Part shown: positions 27,184 through 35,501 of the stretch, piece by piece
Layout of the letters: every line of letters starts with the position of its first letter
Position numbering within the stretch: the first letter of the stretch is position 1
Assembly: GCA_900315455.1 (NCBI GenBank)
Contig: OMZE01000024.1
Span: 1 to 64,000, forward strand
DNA from: an uncultured Prevotellaceae bacterium
Lineage (GTDB): Bacteria > Bacteroidota > Bacteroidia > Bacteroidales > Bacteroidaceae
DNA: 64,000 nucleotides
Reading direction: 5' to 3'
The notes under the pieces: generated by a model
The model's input: the letters and a program-made list of their open reading frames with translations, nothing else
What the model was told of the DNA's origin: nothing
The model's database searches: none
Program-made: the position numbers and the translations under genes

Positions 27184-29952
27184 CTACCAGAGCATGTCAC
27201 GGATAGTCATGAGATGCTGTTCTTCTTCTGGTGAGAGCAACCCCTTGTGCCAGCAATCTTTCTGCTGCTGAAGCCAGAGGGCGAGTTGGTGCTCCTTGGT
27301 GAAGAGTTCAAGTGGCTCACGCTGATGCTCTGCCACAAACTGCCTCACCGCCTCGAATTGCTCAAACCAGTCAGGAATTTCAGGAATTTCAGGAATGTTA
27401 GGAATATCTGAGGATTCCGGAGTTTCAGGAATGACAGGAATAACAGGAATGTCAGGAATATTAGGAATATCTGAGGTTTCCACGCTCTCGGGAATGTCAA
27501 TGCCTTCCGGGGTTTCCTCGCTCTCGGGAATGTCAATGCCTTCCGGTGCTTCCACGCTCTCGGGAATGTCAATGCCTTCAGGGGCTTCCACGCTCTCAGG
27601 AATGTCTTGAATTTCGGGAATTATCGGCTTCTCTTCTGAGGTGGTTGACTCCTTTTCAAGGGCAGCCAATTCCTCTTCCATCAACAATTCCAAAGGAGGC
27701 TCTTCTGCGAATTCGGGGACAATGAAGGGCAACTCATCAGAAATATCAAGAATATCAGGAATGTTAGGAATAACAGGAATTTCGGAGGCTTGCTGGGTTT
27801 CTGGAATTTCTGGGCATTTTGGGCATTTTGGGCTTTCTGGGCCTTCCGAAATTTCTGGGCTTTCTGGGCCTTCTGGGGTTTCTGGGGTTGCCGGTTGTTC
27901 TTCTTTAGGCTCTATTTTCTCAATGGGTTGCTCTTGGGTGGCGAGGGCCTGGTATTTCTCTACCAACTCGATGATTTCCTTGAAGGCTTCGCGTTTCGAG
28001 GCAGTCCATTTGGCATTTTCCACAAATTCCTTCTTCTTTCTCGTAAACCAGTAGATGAGACGTTTCTCCTCAGGGCTGTTTTTCGATGAGGGCAGACGAT
28101 GGTTGGTGTCCACAAAATAGCGGAAAGCGCTGAGGTCGGCCTCGAAGTTGTTTCTTCCCGGCTTAATCAGTTCTGCATCATATTCCTTGTCTACCAATCC
28201 GTAATAACCTACTCCGAATTTCCTGAACTTGTCTTTCGCCATGGAGATGACCGAGGAGAGTTCGTTTTTCCCCAACGACTCATTGTAAGGATATTGGTTG
28301 AGCACGTCGAGAATCTCATCGCTCTCCATGGGCCTGTCCGACTGGCTGAGCACCTGACTGATGATGTCGGCATTGCTGCCGAAGTAAGGCAATTGCCACT
28401 CGGTGAGTGCATAGAGCCCTTTCTTACCGTTGTTGACAAACCTCGGGTCTTTGTTGAGCGCGAGCGAGACAGTGCCTTTCGCATATTTCCTTCCGTCGCT
28501 GGCATTGATGGTGTCGGTAAGCAGAGTGAGTGCCATCGGTTGCTCATTGTTCTCGGAGAGAATCAGGTATAGCCTGTCGTTGAGCGACTTCTCCACCTTC
28601 CGGGGCACTACCACACGCAACTCTTCCTCGGTAGCGAGTTCCAGTTCACCCACCACCACAGTCTGCAAGATGGTGGCAGCCGTCGTCAGGTCGGCGTCAT
28701 CAAGACTGTCGTTGTTGTCGGCATAGGCGTTTCTCACGAAGTCATCCATTCCCACTGTCTGGTTGTCTGTCGACCGGGCATACACTCGGTCACGGAAATC
28801 CACGAACAGTTCACGGAAGCCGAACGAAGAATCAAATTGTCTGTCAATGAGATAGACATGTTTCCACCTTTCTGCCTTTGCCGTGAGCAGACTTCTTGGA
28901 TAGCCTCCCAATGCGATGTAATGCTCGTGAAGCAGTTTGCCCAGCATCCCCACGATGCAGGTGGGCGCAAGGAGCAATCTCTCCTCTTGTATGACATCAG
29001 CGATTTGCGGGTCACCCTCTGTCACCATTGTCTTTCCTATATAGGCTTTCAGGTCGTCTCGGGCCTGGTCGTTGTCCACGAGCACCTGTGCCAAGGGGTC
29101 GAGTTGTTCCCACCCCTCCTCGCTGTCGAAGAGGGCATCGTAGATAGAGTTCGAATAGGTGGCGATGGTATAAGCCGACCTGTCGATGGGTGTGTTGTCG
29201 AGTTCCACCCTGCCCTCAAACACGTCATACCTGTTGAGAAAAGCCCTCAGTTCCGCCCTGGTCTTGTTGCTAATGATGAGTTGTTGCAGGATGTAGAGCA
29301 TGGGCAGACGCTGGTGGGCATTGTAGAAATCGAGGATGAAAGCATCGTCGTCGAACCTGCCACGGCTCCTTTGCAGGAAGAGGTGATATCTCACCATCTC
29401 AGGTTGCTGCTGTATGATATCCACCACGTTTTTCATGGCTTTTTTCACTTCCACGAAATGATTCACCGAGGTTCTCCCCACGTTGTAGAGAATCATGATC
29501 TTGTCGTCATCATCGTAAAGGAAATCTCTCAGGAAGATGGGAAGGGAAACCTGTGTGAGGGCGTTGGCGATGACGGTGTGTGCCCTTTGCCGTGAGGCAA
29601 AGAGTCGGCGCAGCACATTGTCGTAGGAGAGTTGCAGCAACTGCATCTCCTCTTCGCTGAGTGAATCGAGGAGTTGTTCCCCCGCCGATTTCTCCACGAT
29701 GGTATCCATGAAGAGCCTACCGGAAATATTGGGCAGGTAGTCAACAGTCCTGGCCCTCTCTATCAACTGTGTCACCTCGGTGAGGTTGGGAGACTGTGGA
29801 GAGAACAGTCTCTTCAGACCGTTTTGGTATTTCTTCAAGTCGAAGAGGGTACGCAGGCGGGCCTTCACGAGTATGTTGTAGGTTCGTCTTGAAATATTTC
29901 CGCTTCTGAGGAGGTCTTCCACAGATATCGATTTCATTTGTTGGTCGGTCAT
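27184..29952 (-). CDS. Large protein with RpoA-CTD-like, HARE-HTH-like and helicase-associated-like domains
   Basis: The product is 922 residues from ATG 29952; the longer frame begins at a TTG at 29997 and is less likely. Residues about 6-45 (SISVEDLLRSGNISRRTYNI) resemble the helix-hairpin-helix of the RNA polymerase alpha C-terminal domain. Around 474-525, LTDTINASDGRKYAKGTVSL and ALNKDPRFVNNGKKGLYALT followed by EW match the HARE-HTH (HB1/ASXL/RpoE-delta) winged helix. Around 600-643 and 861-922, two W-x3-F-x2-L/F repeats ending in ...Wxxxxxxxxx(K/R)GLLS resemble helicase-associated (HA) domains. Residues about 685-861 are a Pro/Glu/Ile linker built from 9-bp repeats. All this suggests a nucleic-acid or transcription-related role; none is known. 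Its promoter lies in a palindromic repeat. Confidence 0.7.
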   Translation of the reverse strand: MTDQQMKSISVEDLLRSGNISRRTYNILVKARLRTLFDLKKYQNGLKRLFSPQSPNLTEVTQLIERARTVDYLPNISGRLFMDTIVEKSAGEQLLDSLSEEEMQLLQLSYDNVLRRLFASRQRAHTVIANALTQVSLPIFLRDFLYDDDDKIMILYNVGRTSVNHFVEVKKAMKNVVDIIQQQPEMVRYHLFLQRSRGRFDDDAFILDFYNAHQRLPMLYILQQLIISNKTRAELRAFLNRYDVFEGRVELDNTPIDRSAYTIATYSNSIYDALFDSEEGWEQLDPLAQVLVDNDQARDDLKAYIGKTMVTEGDPQIADVIQEERLLLAPTCIVGMLGKLLHEHYIALGGYPRSLLTAKAERWKHVYLIDRQFDSSFGFRELFVDFRDRVYARSTDNQTVGMDDFVRNAYADNNDSLDDADLTTAATILQTVVVGELELATEEELRVVVPRKVEKSLNDRLYLILSENNEQPMALTLLTDTINASDGRKYAKGTVSLALNKDPRFVNNGKKGLYALTEWQLPYFGSNADIISQVLSQSDRPMESDEILDVLNQYPYNESLGKNELSSVISMAKDKFRKFGVGYYGLVDKEYDAELIKPGRNNFEADLSAFRYFVDTNHRLPSSKNSPEEKRLIYWFTRKKKEFVENAKWTASKREAFKEIIELVEKYQALATQEQPIEKIEPKEEQPATPETPEGPESPEISEGPESPKCPKCPEIPETQQASEIPVIPNIPDILDISDELPFIVPEFAEEPPLELLMEEELAALEKESTTSEEKPIIPEIQDIPESVEAPEGIDIPESVEAPEGIDIPESEETPEGIDIPESVETSDIPNIPDIPVIPVIPETPESSDIPNIPEIPEIPDWFEQFEAVRQFVAEHQREPLELFTKEHQLALWLQQQKDCWHKGLLSPEEEQHLMTIRDMLW
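27361..27900 (-). repeat. In-frame nonamer minisatellite blocks encoding an IPE/IPD/GPE linker
   Basis: Blocks of ATTCCTGAA-type units (27370-27475 and about 27735-27790), a 36-bp (4 x 9) repeat encoding PESVEAPEGIDI (27480-27605) and GCCCAGAAA-type units (27800-27895) lie within the coding frame. Because the unit is 9 bp, copy-number change keeps the frame. Confidence 0.85.
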
Positions 29953-30028
29953 AGGGATAAATGTGTATTTTAATGTTTTTCGCCGTAGGCAATCCAAGGA
30001 TGAATATGCAAGTGATTCTACGCAGTAG

Positions 30029-30059
30029 CAAAGATACGAATAAGTGAGCGTAACGCAAA
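30029..30059 (-). promoter_or_regulatory. Promoter of the 922-residue protein gene, carried by a palindromic repeat
   Basis: On the minus strand TTTG (30059-30056), 19 nt and TATCTTTG (30036-30029) form a consensus promoter about 77 bp before the ATG at 29952. Confidence 0.7.
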
Positions 30060-30190
30060 ATAAATAACGAAGTTTTTATTTTGCGTTACCGAACGGGAGT
30101 ATCTTCGCCGCGAAGCGGCAAAGTACGAATAAGTGAGCGTAGTACAAAACAAATAACATAATTTTTGTTTTTAACTACCCGATGTAAGTA
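30029..30190. repeat. Palindromic repeat array, two units
   Basis: Unit 1 has a long hairpin (TAACGCAAAATAAA / TTTATTTTGCGTTA around AACGAAG-like loop) and the CTTCGCCGC/GCGGCAAAG palindrome. Unit 2 (from 30119) reads CAAAGTACGA, one base short of the CAAAGATACGA of unit 1, so its -7 box is broken. It belongs to the family at 20.1, 33.5 and 39.2 kb. Confidence 0.85.
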
Positions 30191-30198
30191 TCTTTAAT

Positions 30199-30239
30199 GA
30201 AAAAAACGACAGCGAAGCGTTATTGTGCTTTGCTGTCGT
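30199..30239 (-). terminator. Probable terminator downstream of the PrsW-type gene
   Basis: A 13-bp stem (30206-30218 with 30227-30239, one mismatch) is followed on the minus strand by a run of seven T residues. Confidence 0.65.
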
Positions 30240-30611
30240 CGCAGTCAACCATTAATCTTATGAAAAAATACTCCTATGTCGTTTACCTTTCCTGTTGGTA
30301 TGCCCCATACAGGGTAAGGTCGTTGTCAACCTGTGAAAAAAATCTTTGGCTTCGCCGAAAATAGGCTTGGGTTATCCAAAGATCTTGTGGGTTTTCTCTT
30401 TCAGTTGTGCCACGGTTCCGAGGAAACGTACGGCCATCAAAAACATATCCATCTTATACAAAATTTATGTTATACAAAATTGATGTTGTTGTCTCTTTTC
30501 GAGTGCAAAATTAGCACTGTGTGGGCACACAGCCAAGATTTTTGCATGATTTTGTATAAAAAGACAGTATTTCTTGATAAAGGTCAAGACGCCTCCCTTG
30601 GGCTTCCCGAT
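30240..30611. other. Gene-free spacer with short direct repeats
   Basis: I see no gene. Two direct copies of TTATACAAAATTxATG lie at about 30453-30484 and the inverted core ATTTTGTATAA at 30552-30562. CTGTGTGGGCACACAG (about 30518-30533) is a near-perfect palindrome. The region may be the 3' untranslated part of the PrsW-type transcript. Confidence 0.5.
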
Positions 30612-31652
30612 TCACTCCCCTTTTCCCTTCAGACGCGACTGATAATCGCCACTTCGCCTGAGGTAGGTCATGAGCAGGAACACACCGATGAAGGAGATGA
30701 TGACGGCCAGCAAAATCCACCCCTGGCAGAATGTGTCGTAAAGTCCATGCATGAGTGCCGGGATGGCCACGGCGAGGAAATAGAGCGCATGACGGTAACG
30801 CGGATAGAGATTGGCGAAAGCAATGAAATAGCCGGCTATACCACACCAGATGGCGTGAAGGAAGGGCAGACTGGTGAGTCGGGCAATGTTCCCGTAAAAT
30901 GCCGAGGTGTAGTCAAGGCCTACATTCACAGTGGTTTGATACTGCACCCCCTCGAACACGCCGAAGGCGATGCCCGCCATGAGTCCGTAGAAGACAAGCG
31001 TACGTGGCAGGATAGGCTCTTTCGCCCTTCTCGCGATGATGAAGAGCGGCACCATCTTCGCCAGTTCTTCTGTCAGTCCCACGCCGAAGACAAAGCCCAG
31101 CAGGTCGATGGGGAACGGCGACTCCGTGAGTGCATAAAACGGGTTAAACCTGACAAGTCCGAAGATATCCCACACGATAAACACGAAGAAGTGGGTCATA
31201 AAGAAGACGGTGATGGTGGTGCGCAGCGTCACCTGTGTCGTCTTAAAGAAATAGTAGAAGAAAAGGCCCCAAATACATGAGAAATAGAGTGCCATGACAT
31301 AAAACACCCCTATTTCCGGCATGGGCAGCAGGAGCATCAGCGTGGGAAACAGTCCCACAATCGCCAACACAAGGAGGCGTTTGTCTTTCATCCACTCCTT
31401 GTTGACAAGACTGTCTTTCGGCACGATGAGGTCGGAACCGATTTTCTTGAGTTGTTTCCACACCCCTCCGTCATGCCTGACATAGGTATTCAGACCTCTG
31501 CGACGGAGAAAGTGTGCCACGGTATCCTCCTCACCCGTGGCGGCATCCTTTGCCACGTCGTGCCCCACCACAGTGCCCTGGTTGACGTATTCGGCTACTG
31601 TGGCCTCGTCATAAGGCCCATACAATTTCTTGTTTCGGATGATATACAGCAT
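30612..31652 (-). CDS. PrsW-family intramembrane protease with an N-terminal GYF_2-like domain
   Basis: The product is 346 residues. The first 60 residues (YIIRNKKLYGPYDEATVAEY) match the GYF_2 domain that reads 'x-GP(F/Y)'. After a linker come about eight membrane helices. The CPBP/PrsW catalytic motifs are visible: VGLTEELAKMVPLF (Glu-Glu), AGIAFGVFEGVQY and LHAIWCGIAGYF with the His. PrsW in Bacillus cleaves the RsiW anti-sigma factor; the substrate here is unknown. It lies 18 nt after the TonB-domain gene and probably shares its transcript. Confidence 0.9.
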   Translation of the reverse strand: MLYIIRNKKLYGPYDEATVAEYVNQGTVVGHDVAKDAATGEEDTVAHFLRRRGLNTYVRHDGGVWKQLKKIGSDLIVPKDSLVNKEWMKDKRLLVLAIVGLFPTLMLLLPMPEIGVFYVMALYFSCIWGLFFYYFFKTTQVTLRTTITVFFMTHFFVFIVWDIFGLVRFNPFYALTESPFPIDLLGFVFGVGLTEELAKMVPLFIIARRAKEPILPRTLVFYGLMAGIAFGVFEGVQYQTTVNVGLDYTSAFYGNIARLTSLPFLHAIWCGIAGYFIAFANLYPRYRHALYFLAVAIPALMHGLYDTFCQGWILLAVIISFIGVFLLMTYLRRSGDYQSRLKGKGE

Positions 31653-31670
31653 GATGATTTCTTCCTCTGA

Positions 31671-32858
31671 TTACCTGAGTTTATAGGTCACGGGCACCAC
31701 CATCCTGGTTCTTACAGGTTGGCCGTTGTGCCTCCCGGGTTTCCAGACCGGCATGGCAATGACAGCCTCTACCGCCTCCCTGTCGAGTATAGGCGATATG
31801 GGTGAGATGACAGCGGGCGAGGATACCGAACCGTCACGCTCCACGACAAACGCCACCACCACCTTTCCCTGGTGTCCAAATTGCTGTTCCACATCAGGAT
31901 ATTTCGCCGTTTTTGCAATAAACTCCATCATGCCCTTTTCTCCCCCATTGAATTCCGGCATCTCTTCCACCAGGTCATAGACGGTACAGGAGTCGTCGCC
32001 CTCCTTGGGCACAACAATAGGCTTGACAGGTGTCACATAGTCGCTGCCCACCCTCTTTTTGCTAAGGAGCCAGTTTTTTATGCTCGATTTCATCCAATAA
32101 TCCATGTCCGCCCTCGGCAGCAAAGTCAACCGGTCGGACGCCAAACCATTGGACAACACCTTGAAATTGAGCGCCACGCCCATAGGCAACAGGCACGCCT
32201 GGTCGGGCAATGCTTCAACATCACTTTGGCTTACTTTTACAGCGGTCTCCAGGAGTCCTTCGTCGTCGCGTAGGCGTCCATCGATAGCATAGAGATATTC
32301 TATAAACTCCATATGCTGACTCTCCTTGGGAAATATCGTCGACACGAGGATATCCCTTGCCGTGAGCACCTTGTCCTTGACAAGGTTATAGGTAAACAAC
32401 CGCAGGTCTCTTTCCTCTGCTTTGGCACTGTCGCTCTTCCTCTTCTGTTTCAAGGCATAAAACGAGATGTACTGTCCCTCTACCCCTCCGAGCACTTGCA
32501 GGAAGAGGTCTACATACTGCACCTGGTACCCCTCACCTTCCGGCATGGCATGAATTTCCGTTCCAAAAGATTGGGCATAGGTCTCAAGCGCGCTCCTTGG
32601 AGAAGTCTGCTGACCGTCGAAGAACATCTGACTGAGATAATTCCTCAGTGCAAACACATCTGTACCGGCAACACAAACCGGCCATTCGAGGTTGGTGTTG
32701 AGTAGAGTCACCTGCTGACCTTTCACGAAGAGGCGCTGCTGGATGATATACTCCATGTTGTATTTCATCTCTCCTTTTGCAGCCTTGGCAGGCATCAGGG
32801 GTGCCAAACAAAAGACTGTCATCAGCACCACGAAGAGTATCCTTCTCGTTCTTTCCAT
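31671..32858 (-). CDS. TonB C-terminal domain protein (periplasmic)
   Basis: The product is 395 residues from ATG 32858. A TTG at 32903 and an ATG at 32867 are possible but the residues between have no role. A signal peptide (RTRRILFVVLMTVFCLAPLM ending PAKA) leads to a 250-residue region I do not recognise. The last 90 residues form a TonB C-terminal fold: VEQQFGHQGKVVVAFVVERD, GSVSSPAVI, REAVEAVIAMPVWKPGRHNG and QPVRTRMVVPVTY. The protein has no proline-rich spanning region or N-terminal membrane anchor of true TonB, so it is more like the stand-alone TonB-domain proteins common in Bacteroidetes. Confidence 0.85.
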   Translation of the reverse strand: MERTRRILFVVLMTVFCLAPLMPAKAAKGEMKYNMEYIIQQRLFVKGQQVTLLNTNLEWPVCVAGTDVFALRNYLSQMFFDGQQTSPRSALETYAQSFGTEIHAMPEGEGYQVQYVDLFLQVLGGVEGQYISFYALKQKRKSDSAKAEERDLRLFTYNLVKDKVLTARDILVSTIFPKESQHMEFIEYLYAIDGRLRDDEGLLETAVKVSQSDVEALPDQACLLPMGVALNFKVLSNGLASDRLTLLPRADMDYWMKSSIKNWLLSKKRVGSDYVTPVKPIVVPKEGDDSCTVYDLVEEMPEFNGGEKGMMEFIAKTAKYPDVEQQFGHQGKVVVAFVVERDGSVSSPAVISPISPILDREAVEAVIAMPVWKPGRHNGQPVRTRMVVPVTYKLR

Positions 32859-32899
32859 ATTGATCATTATTATTTTATACGCTAAAAGCCTTAAGCAAT

Positions 32900-33520
32900 T
32901 CAAGGTGATACAGTGATATGAAGACAGGTCTGCTTGGTCTCATACCTCACGAAGCACCTGTGGTCTTTCCTCAGTTTATCGAGCACTTCGCCGAGGAGAT
33001 ACTTCATCTGTGGCTGTGAGGCCTGCTTTCCACCTACATACTTGAACCTGCGATAGGAAAGGTCGAAGGTGGTGGCATGACAGTGGGCGGAGTTGGCCAC
33101 GGCATTGCTGTTCACCTTCATCAACTTCCTCACGTCATCCTTCGTTCGCAGCACCGAGGTGACGATAATCTTATACTCTCCCATCTTGTGCTTCTTCATC
33201 GATTTCTGAAACTTCTTCCCGATATCTTTCAAGAGTTTTGCTGCGTCGGGGGTAAGGTATGGCACCGAATGGGTAAGCGGGTCAACGGCGTAGTATTTGT
33301 TTTCTTCTATATGTTTGAGTTTCCGTTTCACACGCCGCAGGTCATCCCTTGTCTCCAACGGCTCGATGCCGTATTGCTGTGCGGCAGCGAGTTGATGGGG
33401 ATTGTTGTCATTAAACCGGAAAGGCCAGTTCTCCGGCACTGCCTCCCTATGGCTTGCGCAAGCACAAAGGAACAGACAGACTATCGCAACAATGATTCTG
33501 AAAAGCGGTTTAGCAATCAT
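32900..33520 (-). CDS. DUF5715 / M15-like (D,D-carboxypeptidase-type) lipoprotein
   Basis: The product is 206 residues. The lipoprotein signal is MIAKPLFRIIVAIVCLFLCA followed by CASH. The domain has NSAHCHATTFDLSYRRFKYV, which fits the M15 zinc pattern S-x-H-x(6)-D, and a later CLHITV that supplies a His. The helix-strand region GEYKIIVTSVLRTKDDVRKL is like that of VanY-type peptidases. A peptidoglycan-processing role is inferred, not shown. The gene stop lies 41 nt before the TonB-domain ATG. Its promoter region is made of palindromic repeats. Confidence 0.72.
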   Translation of the reverse strand: MIAKPLFRIIVAIVCLFLCACASHREAVPENWPFRFNDNNPHQLAAAQQYGIEPLETRDDLRRVKRKLKHIEENKYYAVDPLTHSVPYLTPDAAKLLKDIGKKFQKSMKKHKMGEYKIIVTSVLRTKDDVRKLMKVNSNAVANSAHCHATTFDLSYRRFKYVGGKQASQPQMKYLLGEVLDKLRKDHRCFVRYETKQTCLHITVSP

Positions 33521-33539
33521 ACAATAAGTATTTCCCTTG

Positions 33540-33566
33540 CAAAGATACGATTAAGTGAGCGGAATG
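33540..33566 (-). promoter_or_regulatory. Promoter of the DUF5715-like gene in the first repeat unit
   Basis: On the minus strand TATCTTTG (33547-33540) lies 20 nt before the ATG. The -33 box 19 nt upstream is TTCG, one mismatch from TTTG; unit 2 (33626-33656) has a full TTTG-N19-TACCTTTG. Confidence 0.6.
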
Positions 33567-33880
33567 CGAAAGAAAAGACGAAGTTTTTTCTTTCCATTCC
33601 CGAACGAGAGTATCTTCGGCGAAGCCAAAGGTACGAATAAGCGAGCGCAATGCAAAATAAAATAATATTTTATTTTCATTGCCGAGCGTGAGTACCTTCG
33701 ACCGAAGGTCAAAGATACGATTAAGTGAGCGGAATGCGAAAGAAAAGACGAAGTTTTTTCTTTCCATTCCCGAACGAGAGTATCTTCGGCGAAGCCAAAG
33801 ATACGAATAAGCGAACGTAGTGCAAAACAAAATAAATTATATTTTCATTGCCGAGCGAGAGTATCTTCGACCGAAGGTCA
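33540..33880. repeat. Palindromic repeat array, four units in A-B-A-B order
   Basis: Units start at 33540, 33626, 33710 and 33796. Units 1 and 3 are identical over 86 bp; units 2 and 4 are close relatives of each other, so a 170-bp higher-order repeat has been duplicated. Each link between units is a palindrome of the type TATCTTCGGC/GCCAAAGATA. All four carry TAyCTTTG on the minus strand. Confidence 0.92.
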
Positions 33881-33900
33881 AAGGAACGGTAAAGCACGAT

Positions 33901-33940
33901 AAACCTCAAACCTTAAACCTCAAACCTTAAACCTTAAACC
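33901..33940 (+). repeat. Heptamer array (AAACCTT/AAACCTC)
   Basis: About 5.7 units of 7 bp, alternating C and T at the last base, lie next to the palindromic array. It is a second heptamer sequence besides ATTGAAA. Confidence 0.85.
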
Positions 33941-34005
33941 ACAATATTCTTCTTCTAATTTTTGTTAATTTTCGGAAAAAGAGTATATGATTGGCGGAAA
34001 ATCCC

Positions 34006-34013
34006 TATATTTG
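34006..34013 (+). promoter_or_regulatory. Putative -7 box for the dockerin-like gene
   Basis: TATATTTG matches TAnnTTTG and lies 76 nt before the ATG at 34090. No TTTG lies 19-20 nt upstream. Confidence 0.4.
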
Positions 34014-34089
34014 TAAGTTTGATAGCGCAAACACCGTGCTTTCAGGCTCAACCTACATCTATTCTATATCTTTCGTAAAACCATCTATC

Positions 34090-34485
34090 ATGACCTATCC
34101 AGTCTTTAACCATATCCGCCACCTTGCCCTTGCTCTCATGCTGGGACTGTCTGCTGAAGCGATGGGACAAACTGTTGCATCCGTAACCGACGACCATTCC
34201 GCTGCCGAAGGCATCACTCATCTCTCATTAAAGATGCTGCGTGGCGATGCCAACAACGACGGGCATATCAATATCTCCGACGTGACGGTGCTCATCGTCA
34301 AGATTCTCGGGCAAGAACCCCAAAACTTCTATTTTTCCAATGCCGACACCGATGGCAATGGTCTTATCAACATCACCGATGTGGCCAATATCATCAACAT
34401 CATCCTCTATGGTGCCCCCGACACCGACGACCCCAGACTCCCGACCGACGACCCAGAAGGCGGCAACCCTGGAGATGGCATATAA
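34090..34485 (+). CDS. Small secreted protein with a dockerin-like EF-hand pair
   Basis: The product is 131 residues from ATG 34090; an earlier TTG is rejected as it precedes no signal. A signal peptide (HLALALMLGLSAEAMGQ) is followed by two calcium-binding repeats: GDANNDGHINISDVTVLIVK and NADTDGNGLINITDVANIIN, each with the D-x-N/D-x-D-G-x-I-x-x-x-D pattern of type I dockerins. A short acidic Pro/Asp tail ends the chain. It may bind a cohesin-like partner; one such domain is present in the LRR protein at 51.2 kb, but pairing is speculative. Confidence 0.72.
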   Translation: MTYPVFNHIRHLALALMLGLSAEAMGQTVASVTDDHSAAEGITHLSLKMLRGDANNDGHINISDVTVLIVKILGQEPQNFYFSNADTDGNGLINITDVANIINIILYGAPDTDDPRLPTDDPEGGNPGDGI

Positions 34486-34488
34486 TGC

Positions 34489-34569
34489 CCCAAAGCGCCT
34501 AAGAACCCCTACAACCTAAGGCCCCCAAGGATCCCAAAGGCCCCTAGCACCCCAAAGACCCTAATACCA
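34489..34569 (+). repeat. Nonamer array (CCAAAGACC-type), nine degenerate units
   Basis: The spacer divides without remainder into nine 9-bp units related to CCAAAGACC. It starts right after the dockerin-like gene's stop and ends 33 bp before the next ATG. Confidence 0.7.
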
Positions 34570-34601
34570 ATCACTAATAACAATCAATAAGTTCTACTCT
34601 A

Positions 34602-35489
34602 ATGAAACAAACTACTATTATGTCTTTCCTGTTGGCCCTGTTTGCCCTGAGCGCCATGGCCGACTCGAAAGAAACAGTCACTGTGAACGGCTCGGTAGTC
34701 AATAAGTTTGCTACCTCCATCACCTTCGATGGTGACAATGTCACCCTCACCTACGATGACGGTACTTCTCAGACCACCGACATGGAAACCACATCCATCG
34801 CCTTCAACTATGTGGCAGTGTTCAGCGATGCCGCCGGGTTCTCCAACGTAGAGACAGTGAAGACCTTCGGTGAACGTACCCTCGCCGTAGAGGTGAACCG
34901 CTCGGTAAAGACCGGACAGTGGAACACCATCTGCCTGCCCTTCGACATGTCGGCCGACGACATCGCCGCCGTCTTCGGCGACGGCACAAAGGTGGCACAG
35001 TTGGAGAGTGCCAGCGAGAGCAACATCAACTTTGCCAGCACCACGAAGATGGTGGCTGGCCGTCCCTACATCATCTATCCCTCGCAAGACCTGAGCAGTT
35101 TCACCCTCGAGGCAGCCTTGGTGAAGAACTTTGCCGAGGGGTCCACAGCAAGCGCTGAGACCTTCGACTTCATCGGCACCATCGACGCCGTAGTGCCTAC
35201 CGGCAACGTCTATTACCTTGCCAACGGCAACAAGGTGAAGCGCCTCTCCTCGGGCAGCACCATCAAGGCCCTCCACGCCTACCTGCTCTTCACCGCCGGG
35301 GGCAGCACCAATGTCAGCACCTTCTCCATCGACGGTGTGGGCACCGGCATCGCCTCCACGCTGCTCGATGAAACGGCGGGCGACATGCCCATCTACACCA
35401 TCAGCGGTGTGTATGTGGGCAACGACATCAGCCGTCTGCCACAGGGCATCTATATCGTCAACGGAAAGAAACTTATCGTGAACCGCTAA
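34602..35489 (+). CDS. Secreted protein with a type IX-sorting-like C-terminus
   Basis: The product is 295 residues. Signal peptide MKQTTIMSFLLALFALSAMA. The body starts with a short repeat also seen in other Prevotella proteins (TVNGSVVNKFATSITFDGDN), then a beta-rich region with WNTICLPFDMSADDIAAVFG and MVAGRPYIIYPS. This motif pair is frequent in Prevotella secreted proteins of unknown role. The C-terminus, MPIYTISGVYVGNDISRLPQ then GIYIVNGKKLIVNR, resembles a type IX secretion sorting tail. The small acidic peptide gene starts 12 nt downstream and the pectate lyase follows, so a shared transcript is likely. Confidence 0.75.
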   Translation: MKQTTIMSFLLALFALSAMADSKETVTVNGSVVNKFATSITFDGDNVTLTYDDGTSQTTDMETTSIAFNYVAVFSDAAGFSNVETVKTFGERTLAVEVNRSVKTGQWNTICLPFDMSADDIAAVFGDGTKVAQLESASESNINFASTTKMVAGRPYIIYPSQDLSSFTLEAALVKNFAEGSTASAETFDFIGTIDAVVPTGNVYYLANGNKVKRLSSGSTIKALHAYLLFTAGGSTNVSTFSIDGVGTGIASTLLDETAGDMPIYTISGVYVGNDISRLPQGIYIVNGKKLIVNR

Positions 35490-35501
35490 TCCCGAGAAGC
35501 C

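Noticed and set aside
30333-31280. 315-residue ORF opposite the PrsW-type gene
   Set aside because: It is a shadow of the clear PrsW frame and has no domain of its own.
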